A program made the position numbers and the translations under genes. The notes under the pieces were generated by a model. The model was not told where the DNA came from. It saw nothing but the letters and a program-made list of their open reading frames with translations, and ran no database searches. From positions 930,001 through 994,000 of the forward strand of contig NW_004457723.1 in NCBI RefSeq assembly GCF_000203815.1: a DNA stretch of 64,000 bases, in the 5' to 3' direction. Of this stretch, positions 12,809-25,618 are shown piece after piece (position 1 is the stretch's first letter; each line of letters starts with the position of its first letter). The stretch comes from Cavenderia fasciculata (Eukaryota > Evosea > Eumycetozoa > Acytosteliales > Cavenderiaceae).

Positions 12809-13882
12809 TTTTTAAAATTTCTAGATTTTGTACAATAATATTAAATTTGAAATTGAATTAAATTCTGATAATTTATATTTATAAAAGGATAGAATGATTG
12901 ATAGAGTGAACTGATATATTGATGATGAAATGGAATTATTTCCAAATTGATCAATTATTGGATATTTAAAATATATTTATTTATATATTTTTAAAATTAT
13001 TTTGTTGATAGGAGATTGACAGATTAGAATAGATTGTCACAAGACAAAAAAGGGATGGATGAAGAGGAAATAGAGGTAAATTGATGTTAATGATGATGAT
13101 GTAATTCTTTTTTAAACACCAAACAAACAATAGAGAGAAATTATTATTATTTTTTAATCAACAGACAGACAAAATGGAAAGAAGAGATTTTATATCCATC
13201 CAGAGACATATGTCTCCTCTGTTTGTGGAACAAACAAATAATTTAATAATTTATTTATTTTATTGGTAATGGAATAATTATTTTAAATTTGAACAATCAC
13301 CCTCCCTCCCTCCCTCCCTGCCTACTCTCTACTCTATACTCTCTCTCTATCCAATTGACTGTTCAAGTTCCAAACAATAGTATTATTTCTATCTATTCAT
13401 CTATCCATTCCTTCATCTCTATCTTTTTATCTTCAACATCTATAGTGAGTACTCTCCCACTCCACTTTTACATTATCATAATTTCATAGAATACAAATTG
13501 TAAAATCAAACAACAATAACAACAACAACAACAAAAAGATAGACAAATCCTACACAAAACAGACGAAAGAAATAGAGTATATAAATATCATCACCAATAA
13601 CAAAATGTGTATAGACTACTCTGGGATCGAATTACATATGTCGGATATATGACTACTATTACATCATCCATCTACCTACATACACATCACACTACCACTA
13701 CCACATTTTAAATCAAACAGATAATTATCCCTAACCCATTGATTGAATACCAATACTAAATAAATAGTGTGTGGTTGAACTACTTTACTTTACTTTTTTT
13801 TTTTTCTATATCTATTTTTTAAATGATTTTCTTATTTTTTTTGTTTGTTTATTATTATTATTATTGAGTTTTATATATATAT
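12809..13882. other. Intergenic, about 1.1 kb between the small gene and gnl3
   Basis: Mostly AT-rich with short repeats: CCCTCCCTCCCTCCCTCCC near 13301-13319, CTCTACTCTATACTCTCTCTC after it, CAACAA repeats near 13510-13535, and long T runs near 13793-13806. An open frame at 13289-13489 is made of these repeats and is not called. No RNA gene recognised. Confidence 0.55.
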
Positions 13883-16081
13883 TTAAAAGACTTCATCTTC
13901 ATCAATATCTTCTTCAACATTGTCATCATGCATTTCATCTGCAGATTCATCATCACTACCAACGAAATCGGTAGCAAACGAGTAAGCTTCTTGAGAGACA
14001 AAACCAGCCTTTTTCTTTTCCTTTTTGGCTTGCTTCTTGGCATTCTTGTTGGTTTGTGGGTTGTATTGATCGGCTTCGTCGGTGAGGTTTTGTTTCTTGG
14101 CAGTCTTGACTTGGTTTCTTTGTTGTTGTTGAGTGAGCTTTTGGTCTTGTTGTTGTTTGAGGAGGGCACGGATATCGACTTGTTCATCGTCACCTTCTTC
14201 CATGTCGGCACCGTCCAAGCTGTCGTCATCTTCGTCTTCATCTTCGTCTTCGTCATCGTCGTCCATGTCACTGTCATCTTCGTCACTGTCGTCGTCTTCG
14301 TCCATATCTTCATCGTCTTCTTCGTCAAAGATAGAGGTGTCGACCTTGGTCTCCATACTGGCGACGGCGGTCGAGTCGACCTTGTCGCGGAGGTTCTCGA
14401 GGTCGGCACTTTGGTCGATATTAAACTCTTCGTCAAAGTTGGAGACGATGGAGGCGCCGACGTGATGGTTCTCCTTGGGTGGCACGGTGTGGAATGGGAT
14501 CTTGCCGTCGGTCCAGTCACGCAACACCGAGAGGGCGGTGGCGTGGAGATCGATGATACCACCGGCTTTAATCTTGCCACGACGGTGAGCAATGAGGGTG
14601 AGGAACTCGGTGGTGCTGGTAAAGTTGGGCACTTGGTAGATCTTGATCAATTGGTTTCTGCCGCAACGTTGGATGATGGCCGTGACGGGGGTGACCGGGT
14701 CCTCGACCTTTTCAACACGCACGACGTTACGCAAGACTGTGTTGACGTCGATACCACCCTTGAGAGGGACGATACCTGGCGAGTCGATGAGCTTGACGTT
14801 CTTGTCCAAGTTGACGACTTGGGCAACCTTGGTGTGGCCGGGTGTGTTGGCAACCGACACGGAACGGGCACGCTTGAGCGAGTTGATGAGCGAGCTCTTT
14901 CCGACGTTGGGGTAGCCAATGATACCGACAGAGATCGATGTCTTCATATTGAGTGAACGACTGTAGTTTTTCAACAACTGTAACAACGATTCACCACCAT
15001 AACACTCGGCAGAGTTTAATTGATTTTGTGTGGCCAATTCGGCCGATACATGTGATTGACCTGGTGTAATCTTGTGTTGCATCGTCGAACACTTGAATGC
15101 CAATGTTGGGAAATAATTCTTTAAATATTTAACCCAAACTAATACATTATCCTTTGGAATTAAATCTAAAAAAGTAGAATGTAAAACAAAAAAAAGTAAA
15201 CAAAAAATAGTAATTAGTATAAATATTATTATTTTGTTTGATTTGTGTTTGTGTTTGATTTGATTTGTTCATACCAATCTTATTTAAAATTAAAACAATT
15301 TTCTTATTTGGATATCTTTCTAGAATCAATTTTTCAACATCTAAACAACGACAACCCATTGGATCACGAGCATCTAAAACTTGGAGAATGACATCACTGG
15401 CTTCAATGACCTTTTTAACTTCACGGAAGAATGATCTGAGTGAGTTATCTCTAGACTCCATGGCAGAGGTACGATCCAATTGGTTTGGGTTGGCAGCAGC
15501 CTCCTTTTGCTTCTTTGTAAATTCCTTTTCACGATCACCTGCTTGCTTTACCAAATCAGATACCGATCTTGCCTTCTTTCCTTCCTTTTTCAATCTTCTA
15601 ACTTCTGCAATTGCATCTTTATGTGCTTGGATTTGATTCAATAAATCCTCTTTGAATGGATAAAGATTTGGAATACCTGGATCCTTCTTTATAGTTTCTA
15701 TTTAATTTAAATTTAAACATTTGTAAATATTAATACTCTAAACGAAAAGGTATTTCAACGTTCGTATATATTTTTAACACTCTTATGATTCATACTTTTT
15801 ACTTTTCCTTTTTCTTTATCTTCCTTTCTTAATTTTCTATGATGCTCGTTGACCTTTTTAACGATCTTATTCTTCATCTTGACTGATAATCTTCTACTTT
15901 CTATGATAGATAGTAATAGAGAGAGGAGATAAATGATAGGTTAAATAACCGTCATGTTAATATTACATTTTTACAAAGAGACTAGGAGTCTACTATCTAG
16001 TTGACTTCCTTTCATCTTTCATCTCATCAAACAAAGCTTGCTGTTGTATACTAGATGGTGACACATACTCTTCTTTGCCAT
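13883..16081 (-). CDS. gnl3: Nucleostemin/GNL3-type nucleolar GTPase (4 exons)
   Basis: Circularly permuted GTPase needed for ribosome assembly in the nucleolus. Exons 16081-16069 (13 nt), 15900-15796, 15697-15275 and 15165-13883 close in frame at 607 residues. The start MAKKKSRRLSVKMKNKIVKK needs the 13-nt exon. It is followed by the basic GNL3 N-domain VNEHHRKLRKEDKEKGK and KDPGIPNLYPFKE. The G motifs come in the permuted order: G4 NKIDLIPKD (split by intron 3), then the P-loop GYPNVGKSS, switch NTPGHT and DSPG. After the GTPase, the RG-type segment FLTLIAHRRGKIKAGG is present. The tail has a long Asp/Glu run and Lys-rich stretches typical of nucleolar proteins. It shares a short divergent promoter with the next gene. 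Confidence 0.94.
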
Positions 16082-16308
16082 TTTTTAATGTCTTCTTTTA
16101 TATAAATAAATAATAAATAAATATATAAAGATATTGGTAGTACTAAAAAAGATAGAGGACGAGGAGGACGAGTTTTTGAATGAGAAACCGAAACAGACGA
16201 AGACGAAAAAACAAAAAAAATTTAATTAATTAAATTCACTATGAGAGATGATTGAGGAGGCATCTAACTTGATCAGTGAAACTAGATAGATCTTATAGTT
16301 GAATAGGA
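16082..16308. promoter_or_regulatory. Bidirectional promoter, gnl3 / helical-repeat gene
   Basis: Only 227 bp separate the divergent start codons. It contains AT-rich blocks, a GA-rich patch (GAGGACGAGGAGGACGAG, about 16155-16172) and an A/T run. Control of both genes from this stretch is an inference from geometry. Confidence 0.5.
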
Positions 16309-19300
16309 ATGTTAAGAGGAGGAATATCTTCAATAAAGAAGATATCTTCTTCATCTCCATTATTATTGGTCGAAAATAATTTATTGTTTTTTAATCAACA
16401 ACAACAACAATATTCAAGTCAACCGTCAACAGCAAAGACAAATACTAAATCATCGTCATCATCATCATCATCATCAGCCTTGGGATCGACAAAAACAAAG
16501 AAACAGAATGTTGTTCAAAACAAATCAAATGATCCGTATGTACACTACCTTTGTATTCTATTCTTTAACTTTGATTACTTACTTATTTTGTTTGTTTGAT
16601 ATAGTTTAAAAAGATCAAAGAATGATAATAATAATCATAATCATAATCATAATCATTCATTATATTTTGATAAAGAATCATATTTTAATGATATTTTGAA
16701 TGATAGTCCAACAACTACAACAACTACTACTACAACAACTACTACTACAACTAATACAACTACAACAAACAATAACTCATTTGAAACTATTATAAATGAT
16801 TATAGTAATATGTTGGAATTATTAAATGATAAACAACAATCAAATCAATTACTTTTAGAATCACCATTAAAAGAATTGGATCAACAATTATATAATACTT
16901 TATTAAAAGAATACCAACAACAAGAATCATCAACGTCGACATCGACATCACCAGAGATTGATGGTAAAGGTATTAGAAAATTAACCAAATCATTGTTAAT
17001 GTCTGGTAAAGTTGATTTGGCAATTTCACAATTTCATTCGATTTGTGATGAATCATCTTCATCATCATCAACATCATCAAAGACCAACAAAAAGGTAGTA
17101 ATAGAATCTACCGATTTAAATCATGTATTTAATTTAATTGTTAAATATTATATTTATGTTGGTAATTATACAGAATCACAAAAGTTTTTCTTTGATAATG
17201 TAAAGTTGGTGCAAGGACATGGGTATTTGGATTCTAGTCACTTTTTGGAATACCTATCGATTCTCAAGTTTATCGATCCCCAATCAGACGTATTATTACA
17301 AATACTGCAAGATCAAACGTTGGTCATTGGACAAGACCAAATCTTCAATATACTGTATCACCAACTATCTAGGAATCAAGTGCAACTAGTCGATGCATTG
17401 GTCAAGAGACTTCCACCAAGCAAATCATCAGAGTCATTTGAAACGCTTCTATACATTGCTTTGACAACCAATCAAAAAGCGTTGGTATCGAAATGGGGAA
17501 AGGAGATGTTTATTTCACACGGATTTAGACCACATATAGGATTGGTTTATTTACTGGCCAAGCATGCCATGGTAAAGGGAGGAGACGACAATCAAGTAAA
17601 GAGTATTTTAAAACAAGTTTGTAAGACTAGTCCAGACAATGCGGCCATTCTCCTAATCTATTGTAATTTACGTCAGACTGTTCCCGACGAACGACTATCA
17701 AATCTCATCATTGAATTGGAGCAGTCCCAGAAACGCTGGGATCTATGTCTGTCTATTGTCATTGAGTTTTATCTACAGGTGGGACTCTATGCAAATGCCC
17801 TCGCCTACTATGGCCAACATGTGAGTGGCAAGGCAGGCTTGTACCCACGACCATCGACCATCCAAGCATTCATAGCCTACCACCAACTTCAATTGGTGCA
17901 AGATGTTACCGAGCAATCATTGGAAAAATTCTGGGAGAAAAAGATGGACTATATGGACTATCACACCGACACTTTGGAAGCATGTGAAAGAAAGAAATTT
18001 GATATACTCAACAATCGCGTTGCTCCACTTAGCGAACAAGTCAATTCACTTGACAACTTTTTAACATCAAAGGAAAAACAATTTAATCAATACAAAAATA
18101 ATAATGAATCATCAACAACAACAACAACAACAACAAATACTCCCTCAACTACTACTACTACTCCTATGGAATTTATAAAATCATATATACAAAAAGATTA
18201 TAATATTAAAAAACAACAAAAGAAAATGTCTGATCAATTGGTACATTTGATTGGAACAGAACAATATGCTCTAGCATGTGAATGGATGGAAGACAAGGGC
18301 AAGGTAAATATGATCGACCCCATGGTATTGTTGTGGACAAGTCATCAATTGCTTGACCTCAATTTGGTGAGCCAAAAAATGATTGTCACATTGCCAGAGA
18401 ATACAGTGTCGATTCTACTCTACAGCAAGGCATTTGATAGATTGGCTCTCAAAAACATGGACAGTGCAGTGTTGCTCTTGTCTGCATTACGGTCGTCTCG
18501 TATGCCTCACTTGTATCGCAACCGTTTGGTGAATGAGGTTATGACCAAATCACTCTCTTCACACTGTCAAATAGACCTACTCAACAAGATATTTATGAAT
18601 CCTGTCATTCCCATCTCGATCAAGTCGTTCCAAGTGCACTGCAAATATCTCGTACTTCACAATCAGTGTCCCACCTATCTCATGTCACGTTTCCGCTCGA
18701 TCTTTGGAGACAGCACCTATATTCGAAACGTCGAGCTCAACAAATTGATCCACGACAATTGTATGAAAGAGGCTATTGCCTATATCCACCCCTCCAATTT
18801 CTCAAAGCCCGATCAGTTTACCGAGGCCCTTATCGTCAAGATCTACGCCATTAAATACCCCACTCCAGGTTCCAATCCAGACCATCTCCATCAATGGAAG
18901 TCGTTCCTTGCCCGCGGTATCTCTCCTCAGACCAAAAACTTTTTCTACTGTAACCTGTTTGCATTGATCGATCCCCAAGCCAAGGGTGACAACATCGATG
19001 TCATCAACCAATTAATTTCATCAGATATGGCCTATTTCTACCAAAAGAGAATCAACTCGCCGACCATCCGTCAGTACGAAATTGCTTTTGAACCCAACCT
19101 CACCAAACGAATCCAAATGTACATTCAAGCACCCAACTCTACCAAAAAGTCACAAGTACTTGTCAGGGCACTCAGACAGGGTCTACGTAACCATAAATCA
19201 ACGGAATTGGCCAAACTCAGTGGTGAAATTGAAAGATTTAGCCATACCAGCCAAAAGGTTACCAACACTGACGAATTGGATTGGTCACCAAAAAATAGAG

Positions 19301-19467
19301 ACGTTCAACTCAAACCACTCAAAAACGAATCGATCCTTTTCATTTGCAAGGAATACATTCATGTCAAACATCAACCTGATCTTACCAATGTATTACAACA
19401 ACAACAAGATGCTAGATTCAAATTACAATCCAACCTTTTATTACAATTTCCAAAAGGTTCCATTTAA
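16309..19467 (+). CDS. Large putative mitochondrial helical-repeat (PPR/TPR-like) protein (2 exons)
   Basis: Exons 16309-16535 and 16605-19467 join in frame (GTATGT donor, GATATAG acceptor) to give 1029 residues. The N-terminus is basic, Ser-rich and lacks acids (MLRGGISSIKKISSSSPLLL), as in mitochondrial targeting peptides. Low-complexity His/Asn, Thr and Ser tracts follow. The body is alpha-helical, with pairs of helices of about 35 residues such as GKVDLAISQFHSICDE and YYIYVGNYTESQKFFFDN, reminiscent of PPR/TPR solenoids. I cannot assign a repeat family or a named orthologue. A role in organellar RNA handling is a guess from that shape. From ~17,650 on, codon use turns more GC-rich than at the 5' end. 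Confidence 0.75.
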
Positions 19468-20145
19468 AAAATAAAAAAAGATTGGGTAGATATTTATTTC
19501 TCTTTTTATAAATGTTTTATTTATTTATTTTTTCTATCCATTTAATTATAATCCGGTTACGAAGGTGATGGGAATAGTTATTTCACTTGAATTAAGATAT
19601 AAATTGAAATACTTAATACTAATGAAATAACTATTCCCATCTTTAATTTACTTTTGCTAATCATTTGACACTCGTGGTAGTGGGTGGTTGTGATCCAAAA
19701 AAGGGGTGTACTTCCACAATAATCTACCAGGGAAATGATTAAAAGTATTGATTCTTCTTACCCTGCCATAAAAGTGTGTACTTTACTTTTAAAAAGGTAG
19801 GGCCAACTACATTTTAGAAGAAAACAATACGGTTTCGAGGAAAAAGAGGTAGTAGGGAAATGGATGAACTAATCAAAAGTATACTTGGAGAGTTGGAATG
19901 CAATGAACAAAGACATTGACCACCCAGATGAACATTGATGTTCTAAAAGAGGAATAATAAATGAAAAGAAGTATTTAGAGAAAAAATATTTATATATATA
20001 TAAAGTATCTGTTTTTAAAAAATGAACAACACCAATTCAATTTTCACCTTTGGTTGCGTCCTTGGTTTTTTGATCTAAAAACTTATAATTTAATTATTTT
20101 TCTTTTTATAAATGTTTGAATTATATATTTAGCTTTATGATTTAT
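19468..20145. other. Convergent intergenic region with perfect hairpin
   Basis: Holds a perfect 19-bp inverted repeat (see the separate entry). It also has a less AT-rich block, 19,660-19,950, without an open frame or known RNA motif. That block may be a decayed gene or a noncoding transcript; nothing in it decides. Confidence 0.5.
19567..19641. repeat. Perfect 19-bp inverted repeat, 37-nt loop
   Basis: GATGGGAATAGTTATTTCA at 19567-19585 is exactly complementary to 19623-19641. The loop is AT-rich and contains the near-palindrome CTTGAATTAAG. A transcript would form a 19-bp hairpin. It lies 100 bp past the stop of one gene and 505 bp past the stop of the opposing gene. It could be a 3'-end structure, a small-RNA precursor or a tiny foldback element. 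Confidence 0.8.
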
Positions 20146-21809
20146 TTATAATTTTACTTTGTATTCAGTCATTTGAATACCTTCTTTTTGAAGTCTTTCA
20201 AGGATTGGATTATAGAATTCTGGAGTGACTGGACCAATACAACCGAGGGCCTTGACTTCGTTGTCGAGGATGAGTTCTGTGGCGATACCAACTGGGAGAC
20301 CAACAGTCAAAGAGGTGGCACTGCTTCCATTCTTTTGACCGTAACAAATGAGTTGAGAGTATTCCTTTTCGGAACGGTTGTCTTGTTCTGGATAGACGAC
20401 AACCAATTCGTGTTGGAGAACGACGAGATCACGTTCGCCGTCCTTGTAGGCCAACTTTTTCTCGAGGAGAGCGCATACACTATCGATTGGGGTGAGCTTG
20501 TTGATGAGCTTGCTGGTTTCATCGGCTGGTGAAGCTTCCAACATGTCCAACCAACGAATACCTTCGACGGCTTGCTTTACATCGGCGTCAATGTCGCGCT
20601 TGATCACTGGGAACTTGTACTCTGGGTGTGATTCGACGTCTGCTTGGTTCTTGACAAAGTATTCACGGATGGTTTGTTCGAGACAATAGAGCAAGTCAGA
20701 GTCATTGTCATTGCATCCGAGTAATTGCACCAAGTAGGCACGCCACGACGAACACGAAGCAATACGTGCGTCATTTTCTGTGGAGAAGAGTCCGATAGCA
20801 CGGAGAGCACGTACCATGACACTGAAACCATCCCAACGAAGGGTGCCACGGAACATGGTCTCGATATCCTTTTCGACCAAATGGTATTCTTTGATATATG
20901 GGAAAGAGTCACGATTAGCAACACCTTCAAACTTGAGTATTTCACCAGATGGTGATGTTACATCGACCGGTTGCATAACCGAGAACTTTGTTTGTGATGG
21001 TACATTGTTGGTGATCTTGTCCCAGAGAAAAGTGGCATCCAAAGCAGCACTCGACAAGACACCACGTGGTGACCAACTAAACTTGTATCCAAATGGATTG
21101 TTGCTGCATTCCTTTTCGGGGAGTGCTCCACACCACGATACAAACGATGTAACCTTGCCCTTGTGTTCCTTGGCCGAATCAATAATCTTCATGGCCGACA
21201 TGTGATCAATTCCTGGATCCAATCCGAGCTCATTCAACAACAATACACCTGCTTCCTTGGCAGTACCATCTAATTCCCTCATCTCTGGACTGATATAACT
21301 TGCAGTTACATAATGTACTTTGTGTTCAATACACATCTTTGCAATTTGAACATGGAATGTTGCAGGTAACAAACTACAATTAAATTTAATAAATTAATAT
21401 CAATGATTCATATGAATGATCCATTCCTTTGTTTCTTTCTTCCTCGATTATGCATACCTGATAACAACTTGTGATTTTGGAATATGGGTATTCAACTCTT
21501 CAATGTTGTTTAAAATATCTAATTCGACGGTAGTGATCTTTGATGCTGGGTATTGCTTTGAGATTCTTTCCAACTCATTCTTGAATAAACTTAATACTGT
21601 AATATGTACATCATCTCTTTTTAATAAATAGTCTACTGCAGGCTAATGGTAATAGTAATAGAAATGAATGAAATGATTAATAACTACTAATCGATCAAAA
21701 CACAAGTCATTTCAAATGATTGAAACTTCTTCTTCTTCATCTTCTTCATCTTCTTCTTCTTCTTTACCTTTGCAACAAAACCTGATCCTAGTAATAAAAC
21801 TTGTTTCAT
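20146..21809 (-). CDS. Saccharopine dehydrogenase (L-glutamate-forming, LYS9/AASS type; 3 exons)
   Basis: Interconverts saccharopine with glutamate and aminoadipate semialdehyde in lysine metabolism. Exons 21809-21768 (42 nt), 21642-21458 and 21373-20146 close in frame at 484 residues. The first exon supplies the Rossmann dinucleotide-binding start [14 protein letters not shown]. The rest has family features: [83 protein letters not shown], and a C-terminal [28 protein letters not shown]. The length agrees with a monofunctional enzyme rather than the fused bifunctional AASS. Which direction it runs in vivo (lysine breakdown or synthesis) cannot be told from sequence. Confidence 0.93.
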
Positions 21810-22050
21810 ATTGATATCTGTGTGATAGTAAATATAATAAATAATAAGAATGAAAACCAAGGGTTAAAATATTTGTTGTTTAAGCTTCTTGCTTGGGAAA
21901 TTGAACACACTCCTGGTCTCAAAAATTAATTAAATTTTATCGCGTTGCGCGACAGCGAAGGGGAGATTTTTCTTCTTTCGGACATTAATATTAATATTTA
22001 TTTTCTAAAGACGTCATCATCCTTTCTATTATAGGGTAGGTTGGTTGATT

Positions 22051-23334
22051 TTATCTTCCAAATGATGTTCCTTGTAAATATGATAACACCAAGAAAACTA
22101 TGAATAATAAATAATAACAATCATATATGATTAGTACTAATCAAATAAAATAAAATGATAGGGATTACTATAATATAATATATTTACCTTTATCTAATAA
22201 TGTTACTGCATCATAAATGGTGGATTGATAAATGGATGGATCCTTGTTCTTTTTACAAATACAAACCAAGTTGGCAGGACCAACTCTGGAAATAAATACT
22301 CTTTGTGTTATCATATCCAATATAATTTCTTTTGTTCTATCACCTTTTGATAATACTAATTATTTGTCAAATTGTTAATATATAAATTAATCTATTTAAT
22401 TTTCCAAAACCATAGACTTACAAATATCATTTGAAAAAGATAACATTGCCTGTAAATTTGCAATCATTCCAAGTTGATCTTCTGATCCAGTTGTCACAAA
22501 TGTACCATCAGCATAAACTACAATTGCATTTTGAATTCCTCTATTTGTCCTCACTTTATAAAGAAAGAAAGAAAGAAAGGTTTGATTGATTGATTGATTG
22601 ATTGGTTAATATTAACATCTCCTATCTATCCACAAGTATCAACAAGTATGTTGATTGATAATTGTATATATATATATATTTCATACAATTATATAATACA
22701 GATTTTGGTGAATTTGCAATGGAATCATAGATCTTATTTGAAAACGAACTAAACTTTGAAGTATTATGAAGAGGATGTGTAAAATCGGTATCACTGTACA
22801 ACTCTAAAAACCCTCTCAACAATGAATTTGCAATCAATTTACCAAACTCTGGACCATCTTCTTCGTCATGAAATAGACAACATCTAACTAAACTCTTTTC
22901 ATCATATACAATTGTTATAGATGCTAGAAATTTGTAATTGGTGTTAATAATGATTGATACATATTCTCTCTTGTATATATTATATAACATGTTTGAATAC
23001 TTTACTATGACCAAATTCAACATATGAAACAAACATTCCTGTACTCTGTTTTGAGAATTCTTGTACCGTTGTCAACAATGATGAAAACATATTACCCTAT
23101 TATATCCATAAATGAATGAATTAAAGATTAATATCATCACTATATATCATCACTATCACTATCGTATCGACAGTCTCATTCCCAACTATAGTTGCTATCG
23201 TTGTTGTTGTTGTTGTTGTTGTTGTTTGTTGAATGATTGAATCATACCTTTCCTGCCATAGCCGATGATGATACCCATATCTTTTCAAATAGTAATGTAC
23301 CATTACCTGTAATAATGATAACACTCTTTAACAT
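22051..23334 (-). CDS. Longin-like small protein, 253 residues (6 exons)
   Basis: Exons 23334-23248, 23096-23006, 22923-22687, 22553-22422, 22355-22188 and 22097-22051 give a closed frame. The second intron uses GTAAAG so that FGH|TSITIVYDE reads through. The N-terminal part (MLKSVIIITGNGTLLFEKIWVS... SITIVYDEKSLVRCCLFHDEEDGPEFGKLIANSLLRGFLELY) has the alternating strand/helix look of a longin or roadblock fold. The second half (IQNAIVVYADGTFVTTGSED... NLVCICKKN) looks like a second such domain. Proteins of this build take part in membrane trafficking or GTPase complexes. I cannot name the orthologue. One acceptor (intron 3, ending TATAAAG) lacks a pyrimidine tract, so that junction is the least certain. 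Confidence 0.7.
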
Positions 23335-23683
23335 TCTTTATCTTCTATATTATATATATAAATCACTCTCCTATACTACTACTACTACTACTACTGTATC
23401 TTTGCTTTAGTTAGTTCTATTATTATTGTGTAGTGTAGTTTGTTAGCTACTGATCAAACTGTCCAAAAGCTGTGTTTCACCAAAAATTTTCTTTTAAAAT
23501 CGACCTCCGATTCTTGTTTTTTTGTTTGTTCCAGTTTTGTGATAAATAATTATTATAGTAATATTTTTTTGTTTGTTTAATATACAAATATAAATAAAAG
23601 TTTATTTAAATAAAGTGGAGGGGGGGTTTTTTGTTTTTTTTTAAAGACTAAAGTGTGTTGTTTCTTGTTCTTCTTTTTCTTCT
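23335..23683. other. Intergenic, about 350 bp
   Basis: AT-rich, with an ACT trinucleotide run near 23375-23395 and long T/G tracts (GGAGGGGGGGTTTTTTG near 23618). Nothing gene-like seen. Confidence 0.6.
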
Positions 23684-25618
23684 TTAAATCTTTTCGAGAT
23701 TTTGGGTTGTAGTAGTTTGTTGTTTTCGATTTAATTGGAGATGTGATTGCATGAGGGTACCAGCAGATAGAGCAGACATGAGACTAAGTTCACCGGCCAT
23801 GACAGCGGCACAAATAGTTTTGGCCAATTGATCGGCATTGGAACCGGCGGGCAAAGAGGTTGAACTGCCTCTTACACCAATGATATCGAGACAGGAAGAT
23901 TGGGCTGGCAAAAAGGTGCCACCTCCAACTGTTCCTACTTCGATCGATGGCATGGTGACGGTCATGTAGAGGTCTTGACCATCGTTGCAGGCTTCCATAA
24001 GAGTGATGCAGTTGGACGATTCGACATTTTGAGCGCAGTCTTGACCGGTTGCCAAAAAGATGGCAGTGACAATATTGGAGGCATGTGCGTTGAAGCCACC
24101 TATGGAGCCGGCCATGGCAGAGCCGACGAGGTTCTTGGAGATGTTGAGGTCGACGAGACCCTGGACAGAGGTCTTTAAGAGTTTGCGGACAATGTCGCCC
24201 GTGATGACAGCTTCGCAGACGACCGAACGGCCACGTCCGTCGATCCAGTTGATGGCCGATGGCTTCTTGTCGGTACACATGTTACCCGAGAGACTGACGA
24301 TTTCAAGGTCGGCAAAACGGTCGCGTAACATCGAGAGCACCGAATCAACACCTTTGCTAACCATATTCATGCCCATGGCATCACCAGTATCACATTTGAA
24401 TCGGATGTACACTGAACGTCCGGCTACGGTTGTCTTGATGTTGGTCAACTTGGCGAATCGAGATGTGCTCTCAAACTGCTGCTTGATGGCGACAAAGTTG
24501 TCGGTGGCATTGACCCACTGCACAAACTCACCGACCAATGTAATGTTGGGGAAGCGGACGACTGGAGCACGGGTCATGCCACGCGACAATATCGTGCATC
24601 GAGCACCGCCACTCTCGCTGATAGCCTTGCACCCACGGTGCGTTGAGGCGACCAGACAGCCCTCGGTTGTAGCCATGGGGATGGTCACGGTCTGCCCGTT
24701 GAGCAAGAGTGGGCCGGCAGCACCGACGGGGATAGGCACGTATCCAATGACATTCTCGCAGCATGCGCCTTGAACCTTTTCAAAATCGTAGGTTTCGTGG
24801 GGCAACGCCTCAATCTGTCGTCCCAAATTCTTTTCCAAGATGGTTCGTCGAATGACGACGGCTCTCGAACAGTCTCCCAACTCGGCTTCGAGCTTGTACA
24901 ATTGGATCATTCCCTTTTCTATTTTTTCTATAATCTCCTCATTACTTTGATCCGATATCTTTGAGGATGGTGAACTTGGTGAAGGTGGTGGCGTAGTTGA
25001 ATTTATCTTCATGATTTCCGTATTATTTTCATTAATTATTTGTTGTTCTATATTATTATCAATCTTATTATTATTATTATTATTATTATCTTTTTTGTTT
25101 TGATTATGATTTTGATTTGCGTTACTTGATTCAGGAGATGAAGGAGAAAAACGATCTTTTTTTTCTGCCAAGACTGCTGCAGGTGAATTGGGAGTGGTAT
25201 TAGAGTTGGTAGTTTGTTGTGATTTTTGTTCAGATATACATGTTGAATTCGATTGCTGCTGAGCCTTATCGACAACAACAATTTGGCTTGGGTCTCTTGC
25301 AGGGAGAGGTTTCTCAAAACTGACGGCCTCTTCACCTGTTACAATTATATTATTACTTAGAATTGGTACCAAAAAATTGGATCTTCTAATATTAAATCCC
25401 TACAAAATATATATAATAGTAAGTATATATTATTTATATTTTAGTTTTGTTTTTTGATTGTTTTGTTTCCAACTTACCCATTTGAAAAATGGAAATAATT
25501 CACGAACTGACATGATTGTTTTAAAGCCAATACTCACCAGAGCAAGATGAGGAATGATATAAACTAGATAAAATACCCAAAAGATTTCTTTAAATTCTAA
25601 CTGTAATGGTATAATCAT
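23684..25618 (-). CDS. HMG-CoA reductase (2 exons)
   Basis: Reduces HMG-CoA to mevalonate with NADPH, the committed step of sterol and isoprenoid synthesis. Exons 25618-25478 and 25399-23684 close in frame at 618 residues. The N-terminal ~47 residues are hydrophobic (IFWVFYLVYIIPHLALVSIGF) and probably the ER anchor. It is much shorter than the animal sterol-sensing region. A Gln/Asn/Ser/Pro-rich linker of ~120 residues follows. The catalytic domain shows ENVIGYVPIPVGAAGPLLL, the catalytic-glutamate motif ATTEGCLVAS, DAMGMNMVSKG, GQDCAQNVESSN and GTVGGGTFLPAQ. The usual catalytic histidine lies toward the C-terminus, probably in MQSHLQLNR. Dictyostelids have two paralogues, hmgA and hmgB; I cannot say which this is. 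The catalytic part is GC-rich at third positions. Confidence 0.95.

Noticed and set aside
13289-13489. 66-codon open frame on the plus strand
   Set aside because: Built from CCCT/CTCT/ATCT microsatellite DNA; no conserved-looking sequence.
13928-14956. 342-codon plus-strand frame opposite gnl3
   Set aside because: Antisense shadow of the GC-rich gnl3 coding sequence; Val/Asp-rich text and no start context.
13883-16308. CRISPR, operon or bacterial-transfer signals anywhere in the window
   Set aside because: All genes here are spliced or of eukaryotic type, and no regular direct-repeat/spacer arrays occur; simple repeats are ordinary for this lineage.
22976-23006. Exon 2 of the longin-like gene reading on into the next open frame
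   Set aside because: The frames disagree; a GTAAAG donor after FGH and an acceptor before TSITIVYDE give a clean in-frame join.
24060-24773. 237-codon frame antisense to HMG-CoA reductase
   Set aside because: Shadow of a conserved catalytic domain on the other strand.
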